From: Sphingobacterium spiritivorum
Lineage (GTDB): Bacteria; Bacteroidota; Bacteroidia; Sphingobacteriales; Sphingobacteriaceae
Length of the DNA: 64,000 nucleotides
Direction of reading: 5' to 3'
Assembly: GCF_016724845.1 (NCBI RefSeq)
Contig: NZ_CP068082.1
Location: 4,712,001 to 4,776,000 of the forward strand
Shown: positions 10,260 through 19,372 of the stretch, in pieces
Layout: the number at the start of each line of letters is the position of its first letter
How positions within the stretch are numbered: the first letter of the stretch is position 1
Made by a program: the position numbers and the translations under genes
The notes under the pieces: model-generated
Told to the model about the DNA's origin: nothing
Database searches by the model: none
Seen by the model: only the letters and a program-made list of their open reading frames with translations

Positions 10260-11071
10260 TACCTCGCAACGGTACGTCCGTAACCTCTACTTTCTTGCTT
10301 ATCACGAAGATTTTGCACAAGGTCTTGAACGGTTTTCTCGTTACCGTGTTTTTGTTTTTTATCGGCCATCATCATGTCGGTCAATGCGCGGTTATATCCC
10401 TCGCTATATCCCTCGCTCTGCGGTTCAACCCTACCTTTTAGGTTATTGATACCTCGGAAAACTAAGTAAGATATACCGCCATCCAAAAGCACCGATAGGA
10501 TAAGTCGTTTTCGGTCTGAACGGATACCCTTATTGTCTGTTGCCGAATGTTGGATTTTGGTTCCGTCTTTGAGTTCCACTACTTCACCGTTACGGAAAAC
10601 CTCCTGTTGCTGTTCCGAAAGTTCTTCGCCATTTACTCGGATGGGGGCCTGCACTTCGTCGGGTTCATAAGCCACAAACTCCCTTGTCAAGTCGTCATAT
10701 TCAATGATGACTTTCTTCTTTTTGTTTCCGTCAATCTCCTGTTCCTTGCTTACCACGTGTTTTTCTCCTGCGATCAGGGCTTTTTCCTCGTCATCACTCA
10801 ACAATGGATGCCATTGCGGTTCACGATATATAGGATGTATGTTTAGCTGTACTGTGCCATCTGTATTTCGGCTAAGGAATAACTTTGCATCCAATTGACG
10901 GATGGCAAACCCATCGATGTTCAGACCTGCCATGCTCAACATATCGGTTCTTCTCCCTGCAAGCAGGGCATCGATATTCTCCGGACTGATGCTGAACCCT
11001 CCGTCTTTGTAAAGCCCCAATTTTTCAAGTTCGTTTAGGGGCATTTCGTTTTCGTTGATAGGATATTTCAT
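10259..11071 (-). CDS. DUF3945/DUF4099-like ICE accessory protein
   Basis: A 270-residue protein that begins with an acidic N-terminus (MPLNELEKLGLYKDGG). It goes on with repeated β-rich segments of the kind found in the DUF3945/DUF4099 proteins that accompany Bacteroidota conjugative transposons (for example LDAKLFLSRNTDGTVQLNIHP). The centre has polar spacers and the C-terminus is basic with a GYSEGYNRALTDMM helix. The stop overlaps the next gene by one base. Its role is not established; in other elements these genes sit next to topoisomerase, ArdC and primase genes, which suggests work on transferred DNA. Confidence 0.6.
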   Translation of the reverse strand: MKYPINENEMPLNELEKLGLYKDGGFSISPENIDALLAGRRTDMLSMAGLNIDGFAIRQLDAKLFLSRNTDGTVQLNIHPIYREPQWHPLLSDDEEKALIAGEKHVVSKEQEIDGNKKKKVIIEYDDLTREFVAYEPDEVQAPIRVNGEELSEQQQEVFRNGEVVELKDGTKIQHSATDNKGIRSDRKRLILSVLLDGGISYLVFRGINNLKGRVEPQSEGYSEGYNRALTDMMMADKKQKHGNEKTVQDLVQNLRDKQESRGYGRTVAR

Positions 11072-11101
11072 GATGTAATTGTTTGTTAAGTTTTATAATT
11101 T

Positions 11102-12334
11102 TTATCTTCTGATGCCATAGGCGGCAACAGCCTCAATTTCGGCTTGTACCGGGCGGTGCAGGTCTTCACTTGGCTTGATACTGTTAGGGTTCTGCTTGGC
11201 GTGTAGCAGGGAACCATACAGCCCGTCAGTTCTCGATAGCGAAAACGTGTTTCCAGTCGATAGGTCTTCCACACGCATACGTCCACGTTTCAAATGCCCT
11301 TGCACTTTGTACATAGTATTGTTATAGGCGATTTCATCACCTATCGAAAGGGTGGCTTCTTTTACCTTTTGTGGTTTTGCCTCGGTCTGGGCTTCGACCT
11401 GAACATTGGCAGCGGCCTTGATTTCCCTTTTTTGCTCAAATGCCAATAGATAATTAAGAATTTTTTCCGCATCGGCGGCGGCAGCGTGTATTTCAAAAGG
11501 TGTATCACGCAATATCTGTATCCAACTGTCCACGTAGGCAATGTGCTGGCCGGGATCATGGCCAATGTTGAGTTCCTGACCGATAAGCATCGAAGCGATT
11601 TCGGCACGAAGTTCTTCGCGGGCATAGCCCTCTGTTCCAAAACTGTCAACCATGCTTCTGTCCAGACGGTCTTTATGGCCCGTCCAGTGACCGAGCTCAT
11701 GGAGCACGGTGGCATAATACTTATCCGGTGCATCGAATTGTTCACGCAAAGGCATGGTGATACTGTCGAGTGCCGAACTGTAATACGCTCGGTTACCTGT
11801 TTTGTGGGTTATATCTGCTCCCGAAGCCTGAATGATGTTTTCTGCTCTTTGGATAGAATCCCATTGGAATTGCTTTGCTTCGGATTTCACCAAAGGTTCG
11901 ATACCATTGATCTGTTCCGCATTGAATACCCAAGCAGTGGTGATAATTGCCCTGTCAAGACCTACCTTAGCTTTTACGGGCTTACCCTGTTCGTCCAAAA
12001 TTGGTTTGCCCTCTTCGTCTCTTTTGGAAACAAGTTCATGGGTCTTGACAAACTGGATCAGGGTTGCTTTTTCTCCCTTTCTTACGTTCCAGCCTTTTGC
12101 AGATGCTTGGTTGAACGTCATCCAACGCGGGTCTTCACGATCGGCCGATAATAGTGATAAGCTGTTGATACCCTTATATCGGTTTCCGGTGATTGCATTG
12201 TACGGTAATTCAAAAGCTGGGCTATTGCTATTCCACGGCTTCTGCCACGGTGCTGTACCTTGTTCGAGTTTCTTGATGATATTCTCCGCAACTATTTCAT
12301 GCAGGGATTTAGAATTTTTACTGCTCATCTTCAT
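11102..12334 (-). CDS. ardC: ArdC-like antirestriction protein with zincin domain
   Basis: A roughly 410-residue protein. The N-terminal domain (SLHEIVAENIIKKLEQGT, then APWQKPW and LPYNAITGNRYKGIN) is the single-strand-DNA-binding domain shared by ArdC and TraC-type primases. The following domain has HELGHWTGH, the HExxH zinc-metallopeptidase motif of ArdC. ArdC proteins protect incoming plasmid DNA against type I restriction and are carried by conjugative elements. I chose ATG 12334 (MKMSSKN) or 12328 (MSSKN) because the longer frame back to 12385 runs through the upstream 52-residue gene. The C-terminal ~110 residues form an extra β-rich extension. It overlaps the small upstream gene by about 17 bases. 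Confidence 0.85.
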   Translation of the reverse strand: MKMSSKNSKSLHEIVAENIIKKLEQGTAPWQKPWNSNSPAFELPYNAITGNRYKGINSLSLLSADREDPRWMTFNQASAKGWNVRKGEKATLIQFVKTHELVSKRDEEGKPILDEQGKPVKAKVGLDRAIITTAWVFNAEQINGIEPLVKSEAKQFQWDSIQRAENIIQASGADITHKTGNRAYYSSALDSITMPLREQFDAPDKYYATVLHELGHWTGHKDRLDRSMVDSFGTEGYAREELRAEIASMLIGQELNIGHDPGQHIAYVDSWIQILRDTPFEIHAAAADAEKILNYLLAFEQKREIKAAANVQVEAQTEAKPQKVKEATLSIGDEIAYNNTMYKVQGHLKRGRMRVEDLSTGNTFSLSRTDGLYGSLLHAKQNPNSIKPSEDLHRPVQAEIEAVAAYGIRR

Positions 12335-12476
12335 CCACCTCCGGGGATTCGTCATCTGGCCATTCGTCTGCGTATTCCACGCCATAAATGGCGGCTTCCG
12401 CTGGGGTCAGACCAATGTCTTCACCACTGGCCAGGACACTTAGTTTTTGTTGCAGTGATCTTAAATGATAGTCCAT
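12318..12476 (-). CDS. 52-residue acidic protein between M23 peptidase and ArdC
   Basis: A small frame starting at ATG 12476, one base after the TAA of the upstream peptidase, and ending inside the start region of ardC. The tight packing and the two overlaps argue that it is a real operon member. The predicted product begins MDYHLRSLQQKLSV and ends in a very acidic tail (WPDDESPEVDEDEQ), with a central LTPAEAAIYGVEYADEW segment. No family is recognised. The acidic, DNA-mimic-like tail beside an antirestriction gene is suggestive, but the function is unknown. Confidence 0.6.
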   Translation of the reverse strand: MDYHLRSLQQKLSVLASGEDIGLTPAEAAIYGVEYADEWPDDESPEVDEDEQ

Positions 12477-12477
12477 A

Positions 12478-12987
12478 TTATTCCATGTTTAAGGATTGGT
12501 CTAATTGTTCTCTTAACCTGCGTAGGAATTTCAAGGGGTCAAGGAATTTACCGTTGAATTTCACCGAAAAATGCAGGTGTTCTCCTGTCACCCTGCCCGT
12601 GCTTCCGGTGATAGCGATAGGTTGCCCCGCTATTACCGTATCACCCGATGAAACGAGTATATGGGAAAGGTGTCCGTAAATGGTTTCTACTTCGCCGTGT
12701 ACTATCAGTATGTACTTGCCGAGTGCTTTATGTCTTCCTGTTGCTTTGACATAACCATTAAGTACATTAAATACAGGATCGGAACGCGCGGCAAAGTCAA
12801 CACCGCTGTGGTGTGAAGCCTTACCGCTGATCGGGTGGATACGGTATCCGAATGGCGATGTGACCTTTAGCTTGTCTAATGGTGGACTGTAATCTATGTC
12901 TTGTCCACAAAGCATAAAGGGAACAAGCACCAACCAACCGAAAAAAAATCTAATCCGCAGATATGCAGAACGTCGAGTGTTGTTCAT
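12478..12987 (-). CDS. M23-family (LytM/lysostaphin-type) peptidoglycan endopeptidase
   Basis: A 169-residue protein with an N-terminal hydrophobic export segment (FFFGWLVLVPFMLCG, about 14-28), so it is probably periplasmic or a lipoprotein. The M23 zinc ligands are all present: H60 and D64 in HSGVD, and the HLH pair at 137-139 in GEHLHFS. VTSPFGYRIHPISG is the canonical entry to the fold. In conjugative elements such enzymes open the peptidoglycan locally so the type IV channel can be built. It lies directly downstream of the coupling-protein gene and directly upstream of the small acidic gene. Confidence 0.88.
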   Translation of the reverse strand: MNNTRRSAYLRIRFFFGWLVLVPFMLCGQDIDYSPPLDKLKVTSPFGYRIHPISGKASHHSGVDFAARSDPVFNVLNGYVKATGRHKALGKYILIVHGEVETIYGHLSHILVSSGDTVIAGQPIAITGSTGRVTGEHLHFSVKFNGKFLDPLKFLRRLREQLDQSLNME

Positions 12988-13032
12988 AATGTTGTGATTT
13001 GTAGGAATTAACTCCCTTAAAAAGTCGATTGA

Positions 13033-15069
13033 CTATTTTCTTTTGTTGTATTCCGTCGTCTCGGTTGGTACGGGAATTTGAACATTGTCTTGGATAGGAA
13101 TAAACTGTTCAACTATTTCCTCAACTTCTCTGTTGATGCGGAAAAAATTGTCCAATAGGATTTCTTCTTTTCGATTACCGAAGTCGTAATAGGTCGGCAG
13201 TTCCCGATAATTCGCTTCTTCCTTTTTGAGGGCATCCATGTCCAGATTGACACGGCAGTTAACCGCCGAAGTCTGGTATTTGCCCGTATAGGTGTCTACC
13301 GTATCACGGGCAAGGATGCCAACAATTTCACCAGCTTTTAGCGATGCTATCTTTCCGGCAGGAATCAGCGGTTCGAGTTTTTCATTCAAGGATAGCGAGG
13401 TTCTCGTACGGTCGATGCTTAGGCTTTCACCCGTCTGTTTCACCTTACCAAAAAGGCGCTCCAACCACTCCAAAGTTTCTTTGCTCCTGACCGAACCGGA
13501 CAGTACATTGCCCATGATGGACGTGATAACCTCCGCTGTTTCCTTGCCGTATTGTTGGCGCAGCATAGGCAACTCCTGAAGCCCCAAAACGACCCCAGAA
13601 AAATTGGATCTGCTCTGTGCCACCAATAGGTCTACACGGTGAATATACAGGCTGGGGGCCTCATCCACCACTAAACCGATGGGTAAATTGCCTTTCGTAT
13701 TGATAAGTTTCGTAACCCGATTAAGTACCACCGACAGGCAAGCGGAGTTAATGCTCTGGGTACGGGGGTCATTGGCGAGCACCAAAACACCGGGGTGCTT
13801 GGGGTTACTGACTTGAAGCTCAAAATCATCCGCACCGAAAACCCAAAACGTTTCTTTGGTGGCCATTCGGCTGATAAAGATTTTGAGCGTTCCGACTTGT
13901 CCTTCAAGTTGGTCAAATGCCTTTGCTTTGTAGGCGGACATGAATGGCGATAAAAGGGAACTAAGCTCCCCGTTGCTGAACAGCACCGTAAAAATCTGTT
14001 CATACGACAGGTTAAGAAAGGCAAGTACATGGGGCAGGCTGGAATAACGGCCATCTTCGTACCTACTGAAAAAGAAGATACAGGCGGCAAGGAAATTGAT
14101 GGCGGACTGCGTGAAAAATTGGTCACTACCACCGCTTTTGTCTCCCTTTTTCAAGGCTTCGACAAGCGCTTCGGCTGTTTCCGAAGCATCGGCAAGCGTG
14201 TTTAGGTAAGCCCGTTTCATCGGGTTTACCCGCCTGCTCTTTGCGGGATCGTTGAGATTGATAACATGGAATTTGTAATCCCTGCATCGACCGTCCTGCT
14301 TGGCAAGCAGATAATGGTAATAAGCAACCTTGCCAAGATCGGGGTATTTCAGATCGTATAGGCACATCGTGAACGAATTGGCCAGCATTTGGCGTATGAT
14401 CGGCATAATGATCCCGAACGATTTTCCACTTCCCGGAACCCCGCAAATGAGACACCCCCTAAAAATGTTTTCAAGCGGTATATACCCTTTACGGACTTTC
14501 CCTTTGTAATAGAACAAGGTCGGGATGTTGATCGAGTACGGTGTTATCACGGGTTCGGTTGGTTGCATAAAGGATTCTTCCTCAATGTTCCAGCGATCCT
14601 TTCCCAAGTTGGAGCTGATGATCTTGGATACGTTGTCTATTGCAACGTGTACCAAAATGGCTCCGGCAAAAGCGCTTGTGACATAGGCAAGGTCATACCA
14701 ATTGACCGACCGCCATATCGGGGCTGCTTCATGTCCCTGCAACCATAAGCCCGAAAAAAGAATGAGCATCCCCAATGCCAAAGGGTAAACGATCTGGGTC
14801 TTGGGATTGAGGTCTTTTTTCTTTCGGCTTAATGTTCCGATGGAGACCAGACAGATCAGCACAAGTGTAAAGAGCTTGCTGTTTATCAGTTCGGCATAAA
14901 ATGGTACTCTCGAAAGCCTCTCTGCAAAGAGTAGCAAACTGTTATTTGCTACCCCTGCCAAAAGAAATTTATCTACATAGAAAAACAGAAAGACTTCGAG
15001 GACAACGGATAGGTATATGCCAAATTGCAGGGAGCGGTAAAGCCCCTGCTGCTCTTTGGTTTCTTCCAT
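13033..15069 (-). CDS. mobC: VirD4-type coupling protein (MobC/TraG-type T4CP)
   Basis: A 678-residue ATPase that brings the relaxase-DNA complex to the secretion channel. Four hydrophobic segments occupy the first ~145 residues. Walker A is GVPGSGKS at 210-217, and a Walker B-like VVDEAPSLYI lies near residue 465. The frame around GSVRSKETLEWLERLFGKVKQ is typical of the T4CP C-terminal lobe. Bacteroides CTnDOT names this protein MobC; here it is encoded far from mobA/mobB, at the end of the tra genes after traN. The VirB4-type ATPase of the system is a different gene (22231-24720). Confidence 0.9.
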   Translation of the reverse strand: MEETKEQQGLYRSLQFGIYLSVVLEVFLFFYVDKFLLAGVANNSLLLFAERLSRVPFYAELINSKLFTLVLICLVSIGTLSRKKKDLNPKTQIVYPLALGMLILFSGLWLQGHEAAPIWRSVNWYDLAYVTSAFAGAILVHVAIDNVSKIISSNLGKDRWNIEEESFMQPTEPVITPYSINIPTLFYYKGKVRKGYIPLENIFRGCLICGVPGSGKSFGIIMPIIRQMLANSFTMCLYDLKYPDLGKVAYYHYLLAKQDGRCRDYKFHVINLNDPAKSRRVNPMKRAYLNTLADASETAEALVEALKKGDKSGGSDQFFTQSAINFLAACIFFFSRYEDGRYSSLPHVLAFLNLSYEQIFTVLFSNGELSSLLSPFMSAYKAKAFDQLEGQVGTLKIFISRMATKETFWVFGADDFELQVSNPKHPGVLVLANDPRTQSINSACLSVVLNRVTKLINTKGNLPIGLVVDEAPSLYIHRVDLLVAQSRSNFSGVVLGLQELPMLRQQYGKETAEVITSIMGNVLSGSVRSKETLEWLERLFGKVKQTGESLSIDRTRTSLSLNEKLEPLIPAGKIASLKAGEIVGILARDTVDTYTGKYQTSAVNCRVNLDMDALKKEEANYRELPTYYDFGNRKEEILLDNFFRINREVEEIVEQFIPIQDNVQIPVPTETTEYNKRK

Positions 15070-15103
15070 AAGTATTTGTTATTAGAGGTTAGATAAAGCC
15101 GAC

Positions 15104-15952
15104 CTAAAAGGTGTCGGCTTTCAGAATATCGCCGTATTTTATTTTTAGGTTGACCGTGCGGCCGGAAATCTGTTTTTCGGTAAGCGTTACCCGAAGTACC
15201 TTACTGCCGGGAAAAGTTGCCTTTTTCAGCACGAACACGTTACGGTGCCTTTTCTTAAATTCGGTAAGGGGCTGGTATTGCCATAGGGTTTTGATTTCAA
15301 CGGTCTGCACGTTGGTTGCTTTGGTGATCTTCTTGTCCTCAATGAAAAACCGGAGTTCGTCTACATTGTAAGAAAGGTTTGATGTATTGGTAAACGATAC
15401 GTCAAGAAAGATATAATCGCCCAATGTGCTAATGCTGTTAAGCGCAATACCTACACCGTAATCCCTCGTACTCCGTACAGGCCGATGGGCGTTTTTTGTA
15501 AGCAGACCAAGTGCAAGGTTTTTCATCTGGCTACGGCTCAACCCGATCTCCGAAATTTCCAAAGGACGGGTGTGCTCCGGTTTGATTTCGAGCATGGCCG
15601 GAATACCCGTATCGTTCATCCACAATGGGGCCGTCAGACGGTATTGCGCCACAAAGTTATCGCCGACAATGGTAATTGTTCCAAGTTCAAAATCGAGGTG
15701 TTCTGTCTGTGTGGTATCCTCGTGCAATTTGATACGTAGTACATTTTCAAGGGGCAGGTCGCCCGATACATGATGCGAAGCGATGTCAACGTATTGGATG
15801 GGTTCGGGTGAAAGGATATGCACCGTATGGCCACGGTGCAGGCTTAATTCGGGAAGTGTTCCCAACCGGGTTTCCGTAGCTTGTTGACTGTGGGCGGAAT
15901 ATGCTACAAAACATAAAAGGAAAAGGATTAGAAAATGATGTTTCTTTTTCAT
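15104..15952 (-). CDS. traN: Conjugative transposon protein TraN (DUF4138, VirB9-like)
   Basis: A 282-residue periplasmic or outer-membrane-associated protein with a signal peptide (HFLILFLLCFVAYSAHSQ, about 5-22). The rest is β-rich, as expected for the DUF4138/TraN family, proposed VirB9-like partner of TraM in the core complex. Its position directly after traM and before the coupling protein is the usual Bacteroidota order. There are short gaps to both neighbours and no promoter is evident, so it is an operon gene. Confidence 0.88.
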   Translation of the reverse strand: MKKKHHFLILFLLCFVAYSAHSQQATETRLGTLPELSLHRGHTVHILSPEPIQYVDIASHHVSGDLPLENVLRIKLHEDTTQTEHLDFELGTITIVGDNFVAQYRLTAPLWMNDTGIPAMLEIKPEHTRPLEISEIGLSRSQMKNLALGLLTKNAHRPVRSTRDYGVGIALNSISTLGDYIFLDVSFTNTSNLSYNVDELRFFIEDKKITKATNVQTVEIKTLWQYQPLTEFKKRHRNVFVLKKATFPGSKVLRVTLTEKQISGRTVNLKIKYGDILKADTF

Positions 15953-15971
15953 GATGGAATCTTAAATGGTT

Positions 15972-17135
15972 TTACTGTTTGTAATTCTGTTGGCTTTGGC
16001 GGAGTGCCTGTGGATCGATGAGGTACACCATCGTGTTGTATTTCAGTTTCGCCCTGTTCTTCCGTATATGCTTTGATACGGCGGTCGTTGTGGATTGGAA
16101 CATCCGCTGGATGGCGCTCATGACCAATTGGCTGTTGTTTTCCGCTTGTTGTTGCAGGGTAACTCCCTGCGTGGTGTTACCGCCGAGCTCCCGGCTAAAC
16201 TCCCTGAATGCCGAAGCGGGCACGTACAGTCCGGGTGAGCCGTCATTATCATAGATTTCCAGTCGGACAGGCAGTATGTTGTTGCCGTACATAATGGAAG
16301 TGATGGTAAGCAGTACCCGTTGCCCTGAAAAACCGGAAATTTTTGCAAATACGTGGGTACCTTTCTTGACCACGTGCGGGCCGACCAATAGGTCATCCAT
16401 GAGCCGAATGCGCAAACGGGAATCGGCATACCCTGTCATGTTTTCATCGACAATAGCCTGAATGAAAGTATTGTCATTTTCAGGGCGGATGGTGTTGAAC
16501 GTTCCCTGACCTGTACCGTATTTGGAAACGGACAGACGGGGCTGGTTTTCGAGTTCTTTTTTCGCTTCCTCCATGCGTTCACGTTCCATGCGGGCTGCCT
16601 GTTCGTCGGGATCGTTTGCCCTTGCCATGCTGTCCGCATAGGCCATCTGCTTACGGAAAAGTTCCATCGGATCGGTCTTGTCCGGCGTCTCCCTGATCGG
16701 TTCGGGTTTTCGCTGTAATGAGGAAAGGGCCTGTTGCAATGCTCGGTCTTGGTCGTCATTTTCCGAATCTCCGCTAACGGAAACAGGTCGCTGGTTTTTG
16801 AGCGCCCGCTCGATGGAATCAAGTTTTCGCTTTTCTTCTTCGTTGTACAGTTCATCAAAACGGAATTGTTCGGCTCTTTCTTCCTGTAACTGGCCTATTG
16901 CCGTATAACCGTCACCTCGACGGTACTGCTCACGGTAGGCGGCAAGTTTGTCGGATAGCGCGCGGTTCTTCACGTCCTCCGATACATCGGCAATCTGGCC
17001 CTGCAAAGGATCGCCCTCTTGCTGTGGTGCTTCTTCCTTTGCAAAACCTGTTTGATAGACATAGAAGAACAGGCATAGAAATGGCAACGCTATGAGGGGT
17101 AGCACATAACGCGGCTGTCTGAAATTGATTTTCAT
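15972..17135 (-). CDS. traM: Conjugative transposon protein TraM (VirB10-like)
   Basis: A 387-residue protein with one N-terminal membrane anchor (VLPLIALPFLCLFFYVY, 11-27). A long, charged, helical and low-complexity periplasmic stretch rich in Glu, Arg and Gln (about 40-200) follows, then a β-rich C-terminal domain beginning around FIQAIVDENMTGYADSRLRIRL. This layout matches TraM of CTnDOT-like elements, the VirB10-like scaffold spanning the envelope. The spacing to traL is 15 bases. Confidence 0.88.
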   Translation of the reverse strand: MKINFRQPRYVLPLIALPFLCLFFYVYQTGFAKEEAPQQEGDPLQGQIADVSEDVKNRALSDKLAAYREQYRRGDGYTAIGQLQEERAEQFRFDELYNEEEKRKLDSIERALKNQRPVSVSGDSENDDQDRALQQALSSLQRKPEPIRETPDKTDPMELFRKQMAYADSMARANDPDEQAARMERERMEEAKKELENQPRLSVSKYGTGQGTFNTIRPENDNTFIQAIVDENMTGYADSRLRIRLMDDLLVGPHVVKKGTHVFAKISGFSGQRVLLTITSIMYGNNILPVRLEIYDNDGSPGLYVPASAFREFSRELGGNTTQGVTLQQQAENNSQLVMSAIQRMFQSTTTAVSKHIRKNRAKLKYNTMVYLIDPQALRQSQQNYKQ

Positions 17136-17150
17136 GTTTGTTGGATTGTA

Positions 17151-17591
17151 TTAGGGTGAATTTTGGGGTTTGTTTGTTTCGGCCAATCTTTTTTCGAGGA
17201 TTTGCATCCTGTCGATGGCTCTCTCCATTAGCAGGCTGTCGGAGCTGTCCAAATTTTCTTTTTCCATCAGACTGTCGAGGATCGTACGGATTTCCAGCAG
17301 TTCCTTTAGAGCTGAAACGGTCGTGACAATACCGCCCATTCCATCCATTAAGGGTTGTTGTACGGAAAGCTGTACGTTGTCTTTTTGTGGTGTTTCTTTT
17401 GGGAGAAAAAGAAAGCATCCAACGGAAACGAGAATGCTTACCACCATTGCAAAAAATACCGTACGTGGTCGGGCTTCAAGGAACCGTTTGGAACGTACGA
17501 TGCCACCATCGATATACTTGCCAAACTCCCTGTAAAATGCTGTCCACACCGTTGTGTCGGGCGAGCGGTTAGAAGTTATTTTTTTGAACAT
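17151..17591 (-). CDS. traL: Conjugative transposon protein TraL (DUF3989-like)
   Basis: A 146-residue protein with one membrane segment (TVFFAMVVSILVSVGCFLF, about 44-62). A short periplasmic helix-rich tail follows (SALKELLEIRTILDSLMEKE). The first 23 bases overlap the end of traK in another frame, a typical arrangement. TraL is a small inner-membrane component with no known activity; the call rests on position between traK and traM, topology and size, with an N-terminus (WTAFYREFGKYIDGG) of the expected kind. Confidence 0.75.
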   Translation of the reverse strand: MFKKITSNRSPDTTVWTAFYREFGKYIDGGIVRSKRFLEARPRTVFFAMVVSILVSVGCFLFLPKETPQKDNVQLSVQQPLMDGMGGIVTTVSALKELLEIRTILDSLMEKENLDSSDSLLMERAIDRMQILEKRLAETNKPQNSP

Positions 17592-18189
17592 AGCTGATGT
17601 CTTTGTTTTCGAGCGTTTTCCATCGGGTTATCAATATACCGTGACCATTGTTCTCCGTACGCACGTCAAGGTCTCGCAAATAGCCCTCCGTGACCAATGT
17701 GCGTACTACCGTCGAGCTACGCCGATCTATGGTCTGTTTACCATAGTAGCGGAAGTACTTTTTCACCGGATCGACATGGATGGAATCGGTCTGGATGGTG
17801 AGAACGGAACTGGACGACAGCACGGAATTGAAAAATCCCTTTTCCCGCAGGTTGTTGTACTGCAATGCACCGGATTCATCGATCAGGTACATGGCTTTTC
17901 GCATCTGGTATTCGATGAATTTATCGTCCGGTGCGAGCGTAAAAAATAGTGAATGGAAAAGGTTGATATGTGTACGGTACTCGATGGGTCTGTTTACTTC
18001 AACATCGGTCTGGCTTGCAGACATGGGAACGTTGTTAGCGTCAAGTATATACACGGATTTACGTGCATTGCCTACCTGTTTGTAGGCAAAAAAAGATACT
18101 GTCATCACCATGAGCACGGCGGCAATCAGACTTGCCCCGGCAATAAAGGTGGCAAGCCTGATCTTGGCTTCAATATTTTTTATTATCAT
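17569..18189 (-). CDS. traK: Conjugative transposon protein TraK (VirB8-like)
   Basis: A 206-residue bitopic protein. A short cytoplasmic segment is followed by one membrane helix (ATFIAGASLIAAVLMVMTVS, about 13-32) and a periplasmic α/β domain containing VNRPIEYRTHINLFHSLFF, strongly typical of TraK of Bacteroidota conjugative transposons. The fold is VirB8-like, an assembly factor of the type IV channel. It follows traJ by 22 bases and overlaps traL by 23 bases. Confidence 0.9.
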   Translation of the reverse strand: MIIKNIEAKIRLATFIAGASLIAAVLMVMTVSFFAYKQVGNARKSVYILDANNVPMSASQTDVEVNRPIEYRTHINLFHSLFFTLAPDDKFIEYQMRKAMYLIDESGALQYNNLREKGFFNSVLSSSSVLTIQTDSIHVDPVKKYFRYYGKQTIDRRSSTVVRTLVTEGYLRDLDVRTENNGHGILITRWKTLENKDISYVQKNNF

Positions 18190-18211
18190 AGCATTGCGTG
18201 TTTAAAAGGGG

Positions 18212-19354
18212 TTAAAACTTGGCGATTATCTTTCTTGCGGCACGGCCCATATTGGATGCTCCACGCCCCATTGTGCTTGCGGCCGAAGTGATACCACTTG
18301 TCGATACAATCCATGTGCTGATACTCGGTACGGTGAGCATGGTCAGTCCTCCGATCAGGAATGTCACGATGACGATACCGAAACTTAAAATCCCGTTGCC
18401 CGCAAACCAGCCCATTTTCTCCAATGTGTCGCCCGTGCTTTCAAGGAGTTGTTGATACCTTGTAATCTCGGCTTCCATTGCATACTGTTGGAATAGACTG
18501 GCTACGTGCATGACCAGATAGGCAATGCCCGAATACAGGTTAACGGCGATAAACCGGGCTATCCACGTACCAAAGGAGTCCCTAAAGGCAGGCAGGATAC
18601 TTACGGCAACACTAAACGGGCCTAAAATGATGAGGATGGTCGAATAGAGAATCTGGATAATGAAGATGATATAAACGCAGATGCGCAATACCCAGACGGC
18701 CAACGTTTCTAAGGTATAGGTCGCCAGTAGCTGTAACCCCACTTGCATACGGTTTTTAAGTTCAACGATTGGGTTCCATACCGAAGCAAAACCCTCCTTT
18801 ACCGTTGAGGTGACCGCATCCCACGCCTGACCGTACCACGTATCCGCTTCTTTTTCGGCGATCTCGGTTTCGGCCTGTATGGTGGTCAGTTGATCGGCAA
18901 CGTCAACCATGAGTTTTGCACGTTGCAGGCGTAGGTTGTTAACTTCGATCTGCCCGCTGTCAAACAGGCTTTCCGTTTTGGTGGCAACAATGTCCGTGGG
19001 ATATGCAAGTATGCGGGTGAACGTTCCCCACCAGATGATGACCATTACAAGCCCGAACGGGCGTAACAAAGGCATGATTTCCATTTTTTTGTCGCCCGCC
19101 ATCATTTCGTATGATTTGATGGCAAAGAATATGAGCATGAAAATGGCGGCAAGGGCCTGTGCATCGGTGATGAATGTATCGAAGTGCGTCCATATCGTGT
19201 TTTTCATGCCTTTGAGAAAGTGCATAACACCCTCCTCATAGACACCGTTCCCCTGTAAAAAATTGAACGTATCTTTAAACGAGTCCGGCACATTTACAGG
19301 ATTTCCCTGCAATAAAAAACGGGGCATTAGCCCCGTCATGTTGATAAAGTCCAT
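18212..19354 (-). CDS. traJ: Conjugative transposon protein TraJ (VirB6-like)
   Basis: A 380-residue polytopic inner-membrane protein with about six hydrophobic segments: LAAIFMLIFFAIKSYEMM, FGLVMVIIWWGTFTRIL, LETLAVWVLRICVYIIF, IQILYSTILIILGPFSV, AVNLYSGIAYLVMHVAS and ILSFGIVIVTFLIGGLT. Topology, size and place between the TraI-like/DUF5045 genes and traK identify TraJ, the VirB6-like channel subunit. The tail is Ser/Gly/Ala-rich and basic. Confidence 0.88.
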   Translation of the reverse strand: MDFINMTGLMPRFLLQGNPVNVPDSFKDTFNFLQGNGVYEEGVMHFLKGMKNTIWTHFDTFITDAQALAAIFMLIFFAIKSYEMMAGDKKMEIMPLLRPFGLVMVIIWWGTFTRILAYPTDIVATKTESLFDSGQIEVNNLRLQRAKLMVDVADQLTTIQAETEIAEKEADTWYGQAWDAVTSTVKEGFASVWNPIVELKNRMQVGLQLLATYTLETLAVWVLRICVYIIFIIQILYSTILIILGPFSVAVSILPAFRDSFGTWIARFIAVNLYSGIAYLVMHVASLFQQYAMEAEITRYQQLLESTGDTLEKMGWFAGNGILSFGIVIVTFLIGGLTMLTVPSISTWIVSTSGITSAASTMGRGASNMGRAARKIIAKF

Positions 19355-19372
19355 AAAGTAATCTGATTTTGG

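Noticed and set aside
11486..12443. Long open frames antisense to ardC
   Set aside because: They arise from codon bias of the minus-strand gene; the products have no recognisable motifs and there is no start context.
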